From: PALSA-1004 sp041483135
Lineage (GTDB): Bacteria; Pseudomonadota; Gammaproteobacteria; Burkholderiales; SG8-41
Reading direction: 5' to 3'
DNA length: 64,000 nt
Assembly (NCBI GenBank): GCA_041483135.1
Contig: JBGPFE010000019.1
Location: 6,071-70,070 of the forward strand
Part shown: one piece after another, positions 7,525-16,141 of the stretch
How the letters are laid out: each line of letters starts with the position of its first letter
How positions within the stretch are numbered: position 1 is the first letter of the stretch
The notes under the pieces: generated by a model
Database searches by the model: none
The model's input: only the letters and a program-made list of their open reading frames with translations
What the model was told of the DNA's origin: nothing
Made by a program: the position numbers and the translations under genes

Positions 7525-8772
7525 TTATCCATACACCGGAAACTCCGCGCATAGCGCCTTCGCCCCGGCCGTGACGCGCCCGATCGTCTTTTCATCGTGC
7601 GGCGCGTCGAGCACGTCGGCGATCAGGTTGGCGAGCTGCTCGGCTGCCGCCTCCCCGAAGCCGCGCGTGGTGATGGCCGGCGAGCCGATCCGGATGCCGC
7701 TCGTCACCGCCGGCTTCAGCGGATCGTTCGGGATCGCGTTCTTGTTGACCGTGATGTGGGCGCGGCCGAGCGCGTCCTCGGCATCCTTACCGGTCAGCCG
7801 CTTGCCGGTCAAGTCGACCAGGAACAGATGGCAGTCGGTGCGGCCGGACACGATGCGCAAGCCGCGTTGCTGCAGAACCCGCGCCATCGCCTGCGCATTG
7901 TTCACCACCTGCTGCTGATACTGCCTGAATTCCGGGCTTAGCGCCTCCTTGAATGCCACCGCTTTGGCGGCAATCACGTGCATCAGCGGCCCGCCCTGGA
8001 TGCCGGGAAAGATCGCCGCATTGAGCAGCTTTTCGTGTTCCGCCCCGGCCAGAATCAGCCCGCCGCGCGGCCCGCGCAGCGTCTTGTGCGTCGTGGTGGT
8101 TACGAAATCGGCAATGCCGACCGGGCTCGGATAAAGCCCCGCCGCGATCAATCCCGCGTAATGCGCGATGTCGGCCATCAGCAGCGCACCCACTTCATCC
8201 GCAATTTCGCGAAACCGCTGCCAGTCGATGGCGAGTGAATAGGCGGATGCGCCGGCGATGATCAGTTTCGGCTGGTGCAGGCGCGCGAGGCTCTCGACCT
8301 GGCCGTAATCGATCGCCTCGGTCGCGGGATCGAGGCCGTAGGTCAGCGCGTGGTACAAGCGGCCGCTGACGTTTACTGTCGCGCCGTGCGACAGGTGGCC
8401 GCCGTGCGCGAGCGACATGCCGAGGATAGTGTCGCCCGCATGCAGCACCGCCGAAAATACCGCGAAATTGGCCTGCGATCCCGAATGCGGCTGCACGTTC
8501 GCGTACTCGGCGTTGAAGAGCTGCTTGGCACGGTCGATCGCGAGCTGCTCGACGACGTCGACGTACTGGCAGCCGCCGTAATAACGCTTGCCGGGATAGC
8601 CTTCGGCGTACTTATTGGTGAGCACCGAGCCCTGCGCTTCAAGCACGCGCGGGCTGGCGTAATTCTCGGAAGCAATCAACTCGATGTGCTCTTCCTGGCG
8701 GCACGTCTCGCGCTCGAGCGCCCACCACAGCTCGGGGTCGAAGCTCTGGATCGTGTCCTGCGCTGAATACAT
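7525..8772 (-). CDS. glyA: Serine hydroxymethyltransferase
   Basis: PLP enzyme that interconverts serine and glycine while charging tetrahydrofolate with a one-carbon unit. The product is 415 residues from ATG 8772. Signatures: HIELIASENYASPRVLEAQGS, YPGKRYYGG, and the PLP lysine motif VTTTTHKTLRGPRGG near residue 225; the C-terminus SGIRIGSPAITTRGF is also typical. It is the first gene of the minus-strand housekeeping block, and nrdR and the rib genes follow it. The ~200 bp between it and dctQ is a divergent promoter region; a TAAAAT hexamer upstream of glyA may be a -10 box. Confidence 0.97.
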   Translation of the reverse strand: MYSAQDTIQSFDPELWWALERETCRQEEHIELIASENYASPRVLEAQGSVLTNKYAEGYPGKRYYGGCQYVDVVEQLAIDRAKQLFNAEYANVQPHSGSQANFAVFSAVLHAGDTILGMSLAHGGHLSHGATVNVSGRLYHALTYGLDPATEAIDYGQVESLARLHQPKLIIAGASAYSLAIDWQRFREIADEVGALLMADIAHYAGLIAAGLYPSPVGIADFVTTTTHKTLRGPRGGLILAGAEHEKLLNAAIFPGIQGGPLMHVIAAKAVAFKEALSPEFRQYQQQVVNNAQAMARVLQQRGLRIVSGRTDCHLFLVDLTGKRLTGKDAEDALGRAHITVNKNAIPNDPLKPAVTSGIRIGSPAITTRGFGEAAAEQLANLIADVLDAPHDEKTIGRVTAGAKALCAEFPVYG

Positions 8773-8973
8773 GTGCACCAATCCGTATCTAAATTGTTGA
8801 TTTTACCACGTTTAATCTGTGATGCGGCAGGGCAGCCGCAGTGCATCGCAACGAGCTTGCGACACCGCCGCAACGTATGCCGGCCGCGGTAGGGTGCCGC
8901 ATTTTGCGCGCCGCACATAATGTTGCGTATGATTAGCGCCGGCTTTGCATTACGCGTTCCGGGGGAGATTTCA

Positions 8974-9564
8974 TTGAAAGCACTGCTGGCGTTATCGCGC
9001 CTGATCGATGCGCTCAACGAGCGCGTGGGCCACCTGATCTACTGGCTGATACTGGTCGCCGTTCTGGTGAGCGCCGGCAACGCAGTCATCCGCTATGCGT
9101 TCAACATGAGTTCCAACGCGTGGCTGGAAGTCCAATGGTATCTGTTTTCGGCCGTATTTCTGTTTTGTGCCGGGTACACGCTGCTGCACAATCAACACGT
9201 TCGGATCGATGTCATCACCGGACGCATGTCGAAGCGGGCACAGGCCTGGATCGACATTTTCGGCACCCTGTTCTTCCTGCTGCCGATGGCGATCACCATC
9301 ATGTGGCTGTCGTGGCCGGTCTTTGTCGATGCCTATCAGCACAACGAGGTTTCGACCAATGCCGGCGGACTGATCATCTGGCCGGCCCGGCTGATGGTGC
9401 CGATCGGCTTTTCCCTGCTGGTAATGCAAGGGTGTTCGGAGCTGATCAAGCGCATCGCCTTCCTCAAAGGGTTGATCCCCGATCCGGCTGAAAAGCACGA
9501 GGCGCCGGCCGCCGAAGCACTGCTCGCCGAAGAAATCAGAAAGCAGCGGGAGGAGCAGGCATGA
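8974..9564 (+). CDS. TRAP transporter small membrane subunit (DctQ family)
   Basis: Small integral-membrane subunit of a periplasmic-binding-protein-dependent secondary importer. About 196 residues with four hydrophobic helices (HLIYWLILVAVLVSAGNAVI, LFSAVFLFCAGYTLL, IFGTLFFLLPMAITIMW, LMVPIGFSLLVMQGCSE) and the family segment SSNAWLEVQWYLF. I chose a TTG start at 8974 because a strong GGGGGAGA ribosome-binding site lies just upstream; in-frame ATGs at 8920 and 8929 lack one. The C-terminal tail is charged. Similarity to the large-DctM (mannitol/chloroaromatic-type) TRAP systems is judged from sequence style; the substrate is unknown. Confidence 0.88.
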   Translation: MKALLALSRLIDALNERVGHLIYWLILVAVLVSAGNAVIRYAFNMSSNAWLEVQWYLFSAVFLFCAGYTLLHNQHVRIDVITGRMSKRAQAWIDIFGTLFFLLPMAITIMWLSWPVFVDAYQHNEVSTNAGGLIIWPARLMVPIGFSLLVMQGCSELIKRIAFLKGLIPDPAEKHEAPAAEALLAEEIRKQREEQA

Positions 9565-9674
9565 GCGACCAGGCAGGGGCCCCGCTTGGCGGGGAGAAGA
9601 AAAATGCGAATACCCGCGGACGCCGACACGCAACGGGTCGGAACGCGCCAACTGTCGCGGGAGCGTCGGCATGA
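9561..9674 (+). CDS. Translationally coupled 37-residue small ORF between TRAP subunits
   Basis: An ATG at 9561 overlaps the dctQ stop as ATGA, and the frame stays open for 37 codons until a TGA that overlaps the dctM start, again as ATGA. A strong GGGAGGAG ribosome-binding site precedes it. The peptide begins MSDQAGAPLGGEKKN, is basic and hydrophilic (Arg, Lys, Ala, Gly, Asn) and has no membrane segment. The double ATGA overlap argues for translation, at least as a ribosome relay between the two membrane-subunit genes. I recognise no homologue. A chance ORF that merely couples translation is the alternative. The DNA also contains a CCCCGCTTGGCGGGG hairpin. Confidence 0.5.
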   Translation: MSDQAGAPLGGEKKNANTRGRRHATGRNAPTVAGASA

Positions 9675-11464
9675 TCGAGCTGCTGACAAACAACATGGCG
9701 CCGCTGATGTTCTCGGCGCTGATTGTGGTTCTGCTGCTGGGCTACCCGGTGGCGTTTTCACTCGCCGCCATCGGCATATTCTTCGGCCTGCTTGGCATCG
9801 AGATGGGGCTGCTGCATCCGTCCCTGTTCCAGGCGTTGCCGCAGCGAATCTGGGGAGTGATGTCGAACGACACCCTGCTCGCGGTGCCTTTCTTCACCTT
9901 CATGGGACTGATCCTCGAGCGCAGCGGCATGGCGGAGGACCTGCTCGACACCATCGGCCAGCTGTTCGGACCGCTGCGCGGCGGCCTGGCCTTCGCCGTT
10001 ATCTTCGTCGGCGCGCTGCTCGCCGCAACGACCGGCGTGGTCGCGGCCTCGGTGATCTCGATGGGCCTGATTTCGCTGCCGATCATGCTGCGCTACGGCT
10101 ACGACCGGCGCTTTGCCACCGGCGTGATCGCCGCCTCGGGCACGCTTGCGCAGATCATCCCGCCTTCGCTGGTGCTGATCATCATGGCCGACCAGCTGGG
10201 CAAATCGGTCGGCGACATGTATGAGGGCGCCTTTATCCCCGGCCTGACGCTCGCCGGCCTGTATGCGCTGTACGCAGCGGGCATCTCTGTCTTCAAGCCA
10301 TCGTGGGCGCCGGCGCTGCCGGCCGAAGCGCGCACACTGCGCGAACCCGACGGCAGCGGCGGCACGCGATCCCTGATCGTGCTCGTCGTAGTCGCGACGC
10401 TGGCCGCCGTCGCCTTCGCGAAATTTCACTATCCGCCCGAAGCTCCGACCGACGAGTTGCTCGTCGTATCCACCTCGGTCGGGGTCGCCGTGGCTTTCGT
10501 GGCCTCGGTCATCAACCATCTTCTCAAGCTCGGCCTGCTCTCCCGCATTGCCGAGCGCGTGACGTTCGTGCTGATCCCGCCGCTCGCGCTGATCTTCCTT
10601 GTGCTCGGGACCATTTTTCTCGGCGTGGCGACGCCGACCGAAGGCGGGGCTATGGGCGCTAGTGGCGCGCTGGCGATGGCGCTGGCGCGCCGGCGGCTGT
10701 CCTTCAGCCTGCTCAGGCAGGCGATGGATTCGACCGCGAAGCTGACGGCCTTCGTCGTGTTCATTCTGGTCGGCGCGCGGGTGTTCAGCCTGACGTTCTA
10801 CGGCGTGGACGGCCATCTTTGGGTCGAGAGCCTGCTCACCGGCCTGCCCGGCGGCCAGCTGGGCTTCCTGATCGTCACCAACATCCTGATTTTCGTGCTG
10901 GCGTTCTTTCTCGATTTTTTCGAGTTATCCTTCATCGTCATCCCGCTGCTCGGCCCCGTCGCCGATAAGCTCGGCATCGACCTGATCTGGCTCGGCGTGC
11001 TCTACGGCGTCAACATGCAGACCTCGTTCATGCACCCGCCGTTCGGCTTCGCGCTGTTTTACCTGCGCAGCGTGGCGCCGGCCAAGGACTACGTCGACAG
11101 GCTCACCGGCAAGCTGACGCCGAAAGTCACGACCGGACAGATTTATTGGGGCGCCGTGCCTTTCGTGCTGATCCAGATCATCATGGTGACGCTGATCATC
11201 GCGTTCCCCGGCCTGGTCACCGGCGGTCTCGTCAAGAAGCAAGTCATCGACACGAACAAGATGCAGATCGAGGTGCCCGCGGAAGCGCCGGAGCTGCTGG
11301 GCGAGCCCGGAAAAGACGGCAGCACGGCCGCCCAGCCGGGCGCGGAAAACACAGGCTCCGAACAAGAGGATGCGGAAAAGGCGCTCGCGCGCGCGATGGG
11401 CAGCACCTCCACTGCGCCGCCCGCCGCTGGAGACGCCGCCAAGCCGCCCAAGGACAGGAAATAA
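9671..11464 (+). CDS. TRAP transporter large membrane subunit (DctM family, long form)
   Basis: Channel-forming subunit of the importer, coupling solute uptake to sodium or proton flow. At 597 residues it is far longer than the ~430 of standard DctM. It resembles the long subfamily with a second hydrophobic block inserted after residue ~240 (TRSLIVLVVVATLAAVAFA onward). Typical features: LLGYPVAFSLAAIGIFFGLLG near the N-terminus, ASGTLAQIIPPSLVLIIMADQ near 155 and VNMQTSFMHPPFGFALFYLR near 450. The last ~65 residues form a hydrophilic Pro/Ala/Glu-rich tail of unknown purpose. It starts on an ATGA overlap with the 37-codon ORF. Confidence 0.92.
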   Translation: MIELLTNNMAPLMFSALIVVLLLGYPVAFSLAAIGIFFGLLGIEMGLLHPSLFQALPQRIWGVMSNDTLLAVPFFTFMGLILERSGMAEDLLDTIGQLFGPLRGGLAFAVIFVGALLAATTGVVAASVISMGLISLPIMLRYGYDRRFATGVIAASGTLAQIIPPSLVLIIMADQLGKSVGDMYEGAFIPGLTLAGLYALYAAGISVFKPSWAPALPAEARTLREPDGSGGTRSLIVLVVVATLAAVAFAKFHYPPEAPTDELLVVSTSVGVAVAFVASVINHLLKLGLLSRIAERVTFVLIPPLALIFLVLGTIFLGVATPTEGGAMGASGALAMALARRRLSFSLLRQAMDSTAKLTAFVVFILVGARVFSLTFYGVDGHLWVESLLTGLPGGQLGFLIVTNILIFVLAFFLDFFELSFIVIPLLGPVADKLGIDLIWLGVLYGVNMQTSFMHPPFGFALFYLRSVAPAKDYVDRLTGKLTPKVTTGQIYWGAVPFVLIQIIMVTLIIAFPGLVTGGLVKKQVIDTNKMQIEVPAEAPELLGEPGKDGSTAAQPGAENTGSEQEDAEKALARAMGSTSTAPPAAGDAAKPPKDRK

Positions 11465-11493
11465 CGCGTCGACAGCTCGGGTGGCAAAAAAAG

Positions 11494-11519
11494 AAAACCC
11501 CGCATTACGCGGGGTTTTT
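11494..11519. terminator. Bidirectional rho-independent terminator
   Basis: A perfect 10-bp stem AAAACCCCGC / GCGGGGTTTT with a 5-base loop ATTAC, T-run on the plus strand and A-run on the other side. It sits between the convergent dctM and TRAP binding-protein genes and can serve both. Confidence 0.93.
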
Positions 11520-11553
11520 CCTGGAACCGGCTGGGTTGCCGGAAGCCGCGCCG

Positions 11554-12663
11554 CTACTTCTTCTTCGGCGCCTGCTGCGACAGCCGCTGCGCCGCGATCA
11601 TGAAATTATCGTAACGGTTTTCCGCGATCGAGAACCATTGCACCTGATCGTTGCGGAACTTGCTCCATGCGTCGTAGACCTTCTTGAACTTCGGGTTCTT
11701 CGCCGAAGTTTCCGCATACAACTCGTTGGCTGCCTTGTAGCACGCGGCCATGATGTCGTTGGTGAATGGCTGCAGCTTGACGCCGTTGCCGAGCAGCCGT
11801 TTCAATGCGGCCGGATTGGCGGCGTCGTATTTCGCGGTCATGTCGATCTGCGCTTCGGCGCAAGCCGACTCGAGAATCGACTTGTAGTCAGCAGGTAGCG
11901 CCTCCCACGCCTTGATATTGACGAGTAGATCGAGCTCAGGACCGCCTTCCCACCACCCCGGGTAGTAATAGTGCTTGGCGACCTTGTAAAAACCGAGCTT
12001 TTCGTCGTCGTAGGGGCCGACCCACTCTGCAGCATCGATCGTGCCTTTTTCCAGTGCCGGGTAAATATCACCGCCCGCAATTTGCTGCGGCACCACGCCG
12101 AGTTTGGTCAGCACCGCGCCGGCAAAGCCGCCGATACGGAACTTCAGCCCCTTCAGATCCGCAACGGTCTTGATCTCTTTGCGGAACCAGCCGCCCATCT
12201 GGCAGCCCGTGTTGCCGGCGGGAATGTTGATAACGTTGTATTCCTTGAAAAACTCGCGCATGAGCTCGAGGCCCCCGCCGTGATACATCCAGGCGAACTG
12301 CTGGCGGGCATTGAGCCCGAACGGAATGGCACAGGAGAAGGCGAACGTGGGGTCCTTGCCGAAATAGTAGTAGGGCGCCGTATGTCCGCACTCCACAGTG
12401 CCGTTCTGCACGGCGTCAAGCACCTGCAGGCCCGGCACGATTTCACCGGCGGCAAACACCTTGATATTGAACTTGCCGCCGGTGGATGCCGCGACCCGCT
12501 TGGCGATCAGCTCGGGGCCGCCGAACAGCGTGTCGAGGCTCTTCGGCCAGCTCGCCGTCAGCCGCCAGTTGACGGTGGGCTGCGTCTGCGCAAGCGCCGG
12601 CGCGGCAACCGTGCCAGCTGCCAGGCCTACCGCCGCGTTTTTCAGAAATGCACGTCGTTTCAT
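11554..12663 (-). CDS. TRAP transporter solute-binding protein (DctP/TakP type)
   Basis: Periplasmic binding protein that delivers the solute to the membrane subunits encoded convergently upstream. 369 residues with a Tat-type signal (MKRRAFLKN then a hydrophobic stretch ending APALA), as common in this subfamily. Mature motifs include WRLTASWPKSLDTLFGG, LKGLKFRIGGFAG near 150 and DAAEWVGPYDDEKLGFYKVA near 215, which are typical of TakP-like proteins that bind keto acids or related monocarboxylates with a cation. The substrate is not provable from sequence. Its opposite orientation to dctQM, sharing the terminator between them, is unusual for TRAP loci. Confidence 0.92.
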   Translation of the reverse strand: MKRRAFLKNAAVGLAAGTVAAPALAQTQPTVNWRLTASWPKSLDTLFGGPELIAKRVAASTGGKFNIKVFAAGEIVPGLQVLDAVQNGTVECGHTAPYYYFGKDPTFAFSCAIPFGLNARQQFAWMYHGGGLELMREFFKEYNVINIPAGNTGCQMGGWFRKEIKTVADLKGLKFRIGGFAGAVLTKLGVVPQQIAGGDIYPALEKGTIDAAEWVGPYDDEKLGFYKVAKHYYYPGWWEGGPELDLLVNIKAWEALPADYKSILESACAEAQIDMTAKYDAANPAALKRLLGNGVKLQPFTNDIMAACYKAANELYAETSAKNPKFKKVYDAWSKFRNDQVQWFSIAENRYDNFMIAAQRLSQQAPKKK

Positions 12664-12737
12664 TTGCTCCTCCGGGTTGGGTAAACAGGGCCGTATAGTC
12701 TAAGCGCAGCCGGCGGGATTGGCCAGTGCTGGTGGCG

Positions 12738-14105
12738 TCAGTCCCCCGCAACCGTCATGCGTTCGATCAGCACCGAACCGCACTGTTTTGAGCCGCGCTT
12801 GACGATGTCGTTGCCGGCCGCAACGATGTTGCGGAACATGTCCTTGAGGTTGCCGGCGATCGTGATTTCCTGCACCGGATAGGCAATTGCGCCGTTTTCG
12901 ACCCAGAATCCGGCCGCGCCGCGCGAATAATCACCGGTCACCATGTTGATGCCCTGGCCGAGCATCTCGGTCACCAGCAACCCGCGTCCCATCTTCTTCA
13001 GCAATTGCGGCAGGTCCTCGCCGGTATCCTTGAGCACCAGGTTGTAATTGCCGCCGGCATTGCCGGTCGACTGCATGCCGAGTTTGCGCGCCGAGTAGCT
13101 GCTCAGGAAATAACCCTGCACGCTGCCGCCTTCAACCACCTGGCGGCGGTGCGTCGCCACGCCTTCCTCATCGAAGGGGCTGCTGGCCAGACCCTTCGGG
13201 ATGTGCGGATCGTCGCTGATTTCAATCAGTGGCGAAAACACCGCCTTGCCGAGGCTGTCGAGCAGAAACGACGACTTGCGGTAGAGGCTGCCGCCGCTGA
13301 CCGCCGACACGAAATGACCGAGCAGCGTCGCCGCAGCGGGCGCCTCGTACAGCACCGGCACCTGCAAGGTCGCGATTTTCCTGGCGCCGAGGCGGTGGAT
13401 CGCGCGCTCGCCGGCGATCCTGCCGACAGCCTCCGGTGCATCGAGCTCGGCGGGATCGCGCGCCGATGCATACCAGTCGTCGCGCTGCATCGCATCGCCC
13501 TTGCCGGCGATCACGGCGCAACTGATCCAATGCCGCGAGCTCGGGTACCCGCTGAGAAAACCGAGCGAGTTGCCGTAGGCAAAATGCGATTGCTGCAGCG
13601 ATACCGTCGCGCCCTCGGAATTGGCGATGCGCTGGTCGACCGCGAATGCCGCCCCCTCGCACGCCTGGGCGAGTTCGATCGCGCGCTCGACCGGCAAATC
13701 CCACGGATGGAACAGATCGAGGTCCGGGATTTCACGCGCCAGCAGCTCCTCGTCGGCGAGCCCTGCGTAATCGTCGCTGGCGGTGAATTTCGCGATCGAC
13801 AGCGCGGCGTCAGTGGTCGCCCGTATCGCCTGCGGCGAGAAATCGGAAGTGCTGGCATGGCCGCGGCGCTTGTCCAGGTAAACGGAAACGCCGATGCTTT
13901 TGTCACGGTTGTACTCGATGGTCTCGACTTCACCGCGCCGCACCGTGACGGTCTGGCCGAAGCCCTCTGACACTTCGGTTTCGCAAGCAGTCGCCCCCTG
14001 CTCGCGCGCGTACTTGAGCACATCCGCGGCGATCTGCCGCAGGCCCGCCTGATCGTGGGAGAACTGATGGGCCGGCGCCGGCCGCGTCCTGAGTTCGGTT
14101 GTCAT
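12738..14105 (-). CDS. pmbA: Metalloprotease PmbA/TldE
   Basis: TldE-type subunit of the TldD/TldE protease that processes modified peptides and CcdA-like antitoxins. The 455-residue product begins MTTELRTRPAPAHQF at ATG 14105; the frame is open further upstream to 14543 but that part overlaps the divergent gene and is not conserved. The TldD/PmbA fold is visible in ARKIATLQVPVLYEAPAAATLLGHF, KGLASSPFDEEGVATHRRQVVEGG and SRGAAGFWVENGAIAYPVQEITIAGNLKDM. The zinc HExxxH motif is absent, as expected for the TldE partner. It is divergent from the yjgA-type gene, the classic proteobacterial pair. Confidence 0.95.
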   Translation of the reverse strand: MTTELRTRPAPAHQFSHDQAGLRQIAADVLKYAREQGATACETEVSEGFGQTVTVRRGEVETIEYNRDKSIGVSVYLDKRRGHASTSDFSPQAIRATTDAALSIAKFTASDDYAGLADEELLAREIPDLDLFHPWDLPVERAIELAQACEGAAFAVDQRIANSEGATVSLQQSHFAYGNSLGFLSGYPSSRHWISCAVIAGKGDAMQRDDWYASARDPAELDAPEAVGRIAGERAIHRLGARKIATLQVPVLYEAPAAATLLGHFVSAVSGGSLYRKSSFLLDSLGKAVFSPLIEISDDPHIPKGLASSPFDEEGVATHRRQVVEGGSVQGYFLSSYSARKLGMQSTGNAGGNYNLVLKDTGEDLPQLLKKMGRGLLVTEMLGQGINMVTGDYSRGAAGFWVENGAIAYPVQEITIAGNLKDMFRNIVAAGNDIVKRGSKQCGSVLIERMTVAGD

Positions 14106-14162
14106 GAGAAGCGGGATCAGAAAAGCCGTTATCATACCAGCTTGAATCGAGCCGGCTGAAGC

Positions 14163-14663
14163 ATGGACGAACGGGAACGACCCAGTAAATCGCAGCGCAA
14201 ACGCGAGATGGAAGCGTTGCAGAAAATCGGCGTGGAACTGGTACAGCTCAACGCCGGGCAACTGGCGCAAATCGAGCTGCCGGAGCGCCTGTACGACGCG
14301 ATCGTCGAAACTCAAGGCATCCGCGATTTCGAGGGCCGGCGCCGGCAGATGCAGTACGTCGGCAAGCTGATGCGCGAGATCGACCCGGCACCGATCCTCG
14401 CCAAACTCGAGCAATGGCGAGGCGCGGCGCGCGGGCATACCGCGCTTCAACACCTGATCGAGCGCTGGCGAGAGCGGCTGCTCGCCGACGATGTCGCCTT
14501 GGCAGTGTTTGCCACCGATTATCCGGGCAGCGACCGGCAGCACCTGCGCACCCTGATCGCCAGCGTCAAGCGCGACCAGGCTGCGGGCAGGCCGCCCAGG
14601 AATTATCGCGAGCTGTTCCGCGTGCTACGCGAGATTATGGAGGCAAAGCAGAAACAGCAATGA
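14163..14663 (+). CDS. darP: Ribosome-associated protein YjgA/DarP (DUF615)
   Basis: Late-stage 50S ribosomal subunit assembly factor by family knowledge. The 166-residue basic helical protein begins MDERERPSKSQRKREMEALQ and contains LPERLYDAIVETQGIRDFEGRRRQMQYVGKLMR-like family sequence (only the first part quoted: LYDAIVETQGIRDFEGRRRQ) near residues 45-65, then WRERLLADD and the C-terminal NYRELFRVLREIM. Divergent from pmbA with a ~57 bp gap. Its TGA stop is the first stop triplet of a GTGATGGG-word repeat. Confidence 0.94.
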   Translation: MDERERPSKSQRKREMEALQKIGVELVQLNAGQLAQIELPERLYDAIVETQGIRDFEGRRRQMQYVGKLMREIDPAPILAKLEQWRGAARGHTALQHLIERWRERLLADDVALAVFATDYPGSDRQHLRTLIASVKRDQAAGRPPRNYRELFRVLREIMEAKQKQQ

Positions 14664-14770
14664 GCGATGAGTGATGGGCAATGGGTAAACCCTTTCCACC
14701 TTTTACCTTTCACCCATTACTCCTTGCTCATCACCCGTTACTTCTCACTCCTCACCCCTCCCGCCTCACG
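14661..14770. repeat. Word-repeat inverted element, GATGAGTGATGGG variant
   Basis: The left arm reads TGAGCGATGAGTGATGGGC and AATGGGTAAACC; the right arm has TTACCTTTCACCCATTAC, CTTGCTCATCACCCG and TTACTTCTCACTCCTCACCC. The arms are inverted relative to each other. The first TGA is the stop codon of the darP gene. The element fills the gap to the mog-type gene. Confidence 0.7.
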
Positions 14771-14783
14771 CTATACTTCCGGC

Positions 14784-15332
14784 ATGAACACCGAGCTATT
14801 GATCGGACTGGTTTCGATCAGCGACCGCGCCGCGGGCGGCGTCTACGCAGACAAAGGCATTCCGGCTCTGCAGGAATGGTTCGGCGCGGCGCTCGCGACG
14901 CCGTGGAAGATGATGACGCGGCTGATCCCCGACGAGCAGCCGGTGATCGAGCAGACGCTGCGGGAACTCGTCGACCGGGAAAAATGCCACCTCGTGCTCA
15001 CCACCGGCGGCACGGGACCCGCACCGCGCGACGTGACTCCCGAGGCCACGCTCGCCGTCGCCGACAAGGTGATGCCGGGTTTCGGCGAGCAGATGCGGCA
15101 GGTGAGTCTCAAATACGTGCCGACCGCGATCCTGTCGCGCCAGGTCGGCGTGATCCGCAGGCAGGCGCTGATCCTGAATCTTCCCGGGCAACCGAAAGCG
15201 ATCAAGGAAACGCTCGACGGCATTTTCGCCGCGGTGCCGTACTGCATCGACCTGATCGGCGGGCCTTACATCGAAACGCATGACAACGTGATCAAGGTCT
15301 TCCGGCCAAAGTCGGCCATCAGACCGAAGTGA
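14784..15332 (+). CDS. mog: Molybdopterin adenylyltransferase (MogA type)
   Basis: Adenylylates molybdopterin before molybdenum insertion. 182 residues from ATG 14784; the frame extends 39 codons upstream but only through repeat DNA. Visible are LIGLVSISDRAAGGVYADKGI at the start, the nucleotide-binding LVLTTGGTGPAPRDVTPEAT near residue 73, and PGQPKAIKETLDGIFAAVPY near 140. This matches E. coli Mog in length and motifs. It lies between repeat elements and is not in an obvious molybdenum operon. MoaB-type adenylyltransferase is the alternative name; the early SISDRA and length favour Mog. Confidence 0.92.
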   Translation: MNTELLIGLVSISDRAAGGVYADKGIPALQEWFGAALATPWKMMTRLIPDEQPVIEQTLRELVDREKCHLVLTTGGTGPAPRDVTPEATLAVADKVMPGFGEQMRQVSLKYVPTAILSRQVGVIRRQALILNLPGQPKAIKETLDGIFAAVPYCIDLIGGPYIETHDNVIKVFRPKSAIRPK

Positions 15333-15338
15333 ATCGTA

Positions 15339-15440
15339 GTGAAAGAGTGAATGGGTGAACACCCCCTCCCTAGCCCTCCCCCTTGACAAAGGAGGAGGGA
15401 ATCTTTCACTCCTTCACTCCTTCACCCCTTCACCCTTCAC
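15339..15440. repeat. Word-repeat inverted element, GTGAAGG family, copy 2
   Basis: Left arm words GTGAAAGAGTGAATGGGTGA, core CCCTCCCCCTTGACAAAGGA, right arm TTTCACTCCTTCACTCC and CTTCACCCTTCAC. It fills the gap between the mog-type gene and the esterase, leaving the esterase ATG 5 bp after its end. Confidence 0.85.
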
Positions 15441-15445
15441 ATCAC

Positions 15446-16141
15446 ATGACCCAACTCCTCGACGCCATAGAAACCGAAACCGCGCCGAATCCTGCGGCAG
15501 CCGTCATCTGGATGCACGGGCTCGGTGCCGACGGCAACGACTTCGCGCCCATCGTGCCCGAGATCGATCTCGGCGGCCTGCCCGGCGTCCGCTTCATCTT
15601 CCCGCATGCGCCGATGATGCCGGTGACGATCAACAACGGCTACGTGATGCGCGCGTGGTACGACGTGACCTACGGCGACCTCGAGGGCAAGCCCGGCAAA
15701 AAAGCCGATGAAAAAGGCGTGCGCGCGTCTCAGGCAGCGATCGCCAGGCTGATCTCGCGCGAAAATCTGCGCGGCATCGCATCGCGCAATATCGTCGTGG
15801 CGGGTTTTTCGCAGGGCGGCGCAATCGCGCTGCAGACCGGGCTGCGCCACGCTGAGCAACTCGCCGGCATCATGGCGCTCTCCACTTACCTGCCGCTCGC
15901 CGGCAGCCTGCCGATGGAAGCATCAGCCGCGAACAAGGCCGTGCCGATTTTCTACGCGCACGGCACCTACGATCCGATGATACCGTTCGCGATGGCGACT
16001 GCGTCGCGCGACAAACTCGGGGAGCTGGGCTACCAAGTCGAGTGGCACGAGTACCCGATGCAGCACTCGGTGTGCGTGGAGGAAATCGCCGCTATCGGGA
16101 ACTGGCTGAGGAAAGTGTTACGGGTGAAGGGTGAAGGGTGA
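15446..16141 (+). CDS. Alpha/beta-hydrolase carboxylesterase (phospholipase/carboxylesterase family)
   Basis: Serine esterase of the YpfH/APT family acting on short acyl esters. 231 residues from ATG 15446, right after the repeat. Motifs: VIWMHGLGADGNDF (oxyanion loop, near residue 19), nucleophile GFSQGGAIA near 118, acid GTYDPMIPF near 175 and catalytic His in YPMQHSVCVEE near 208. Normal length for the family. The final residues RVKGEG and the stop are encoded inside the GGGTGAA tandem array, so the C-terminus is repeat-derived. Physiological substrate unknown. Confidence 0.93.
   Translation: MTQLLDAIETETAPNPAAAVIWMHGLGADGNDFAPIVPEIDLGGLPGVRFIFPHAPMMPVTINNGYVMRAWYDVTYGDLEGKPGKKADEKGVRASQAAIARLISRENLRGIASRNIVVAGFSQGGAIALQTGLRHAEQLAGIMALSTYLPLAGSLPMEASAANKAVPIFYAHGTYDPMIPFAMATASRDKLGELGYQVEWHEYPMQHSVCVEEIAAIGNWLRKVLRVKGEG

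Noticed and set aside
12738..14543. 601-residue version of PmbA
   Set aside because: The extra ~146 residues overlap the divergent darP gene and lack family similarity; ATG 14105 gives the normal length.
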